Assembly (NCBI GenBank): GCA_050289485.1
Contig: JBNKFV010000028.1
Span: forward strand, 1 to 64,000
Direction of reading: 5' to 3'
Source of the DNA: JBNKFV01 sp050289485
GTDB taxonomy: Bacteria > Pseudomonadota > Gammaproteobacteria > Pseudomonadales > Cellvibrionaceae
Length of the DNA: 64,000 nt
Shown here: positions 63,941 through 64,000 of the stretch, in pieces
Position numbering within the stretch: the first letter of the stretch is position 1
Layout of the letters: the number at the start of each line of letters is the position of its first letter
The notes under the pieces: model-generated
What the model was told of the DNA's origin: nothing
Database searches by the model: none
Seen by the model: the letters and a program-made list of their open reading frames with translations, nothing else
Translations under genes and position numbers: made by a program

Positions 63941-64000
63941 ATAAATATATCCAAACCTGCTATTTGTTACTGATTGCCAGCGCCCTCGATCCCTAGCGGA

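Overview
This 64 kb window is chromosomal DNA of a gammaproteobacterium, most likely marine and from the Cellvibrionales/Pseudomonadales side of the class. The evidence is the gene order of the right half, which on the minus strand reads alaS-lysC-csrA-tRNA-Ser and asd-fimV-truA-trpF-trpB-trpA-accD-folC-SPOR-cvpA-purF-metZ. This is essentially the arrangement in Pseudomonas and relatives, with trpBA inserted between trpF and accD. A genus cannot be named from the sequence alone.

Left part (0-29 kb) is more variable. It opens with an AT-rich stretch carrying one 506-residue protein with YaaC-like features. Next is a TPP riboswitch followed by a four-gene thiamine uptake operon: TonB receptor, small YkoF-like protein, PnuC-type permease and thiamine kinase-like protein. 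Then come a cyclic-di-GMP protein (EAL-CBS-GGDEF), a BadF-type sugar kinase, a branched-chain 2-oxoacid dehydrogenase operon (E1 alpha, E1 beta, E2, without E3) with a divergent Lrp-type regulator, a fused ornithine-lipid synthase (OlsF type), ubiC and a drug-efflux MFS gene. A gap of about 500 bp carries a candidate small RNA on the minus strand.

The stretch 19.7-23.5 kb encodes four successive steps of the protocatechuate 4,5-cleavage/gallate lower pathway (LigI, GalD/LigU, LigJ, LigK types). TauE/SafE, dienelactone hydrolase and an unusual LysR-type regulator with two helix-turn-helix domains lie beside it. The block is bracketed by copies of a palindromic repeat family whose longest member (25240-25415) is a 176-bp element made almost entirely of hairpins. 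A different repeat family (2203-2292 and 37814-37973) shares a 16-bp core, and one copy supplies the last codons and stop of metZ.

Middle part (27-38 kb): a TrmH/SpoU methyltransferase; an HxlR-type regulator with two overlapping operator-like palindromes facing a DsrE-family gene; an exported catalase-peroxidase; a STAS-like protein; an MFS exporter; and the MoxR-DUF58-transglutaminase trio.

Right part (38-64 kb) is core metabolism and housekeeping: methionine, purine, folate, fatty acid, tryptophan, diaminopimelate/threonine (asd, lysC), tRNA modification, FimV, an exported S9 peptidase, a DUF1631-like/PilZ/DUF599 cluster, tRNA-Ser(GCU), csrA and alaS. Strong intrinsic terminators mark the ends of several of these transcripts.
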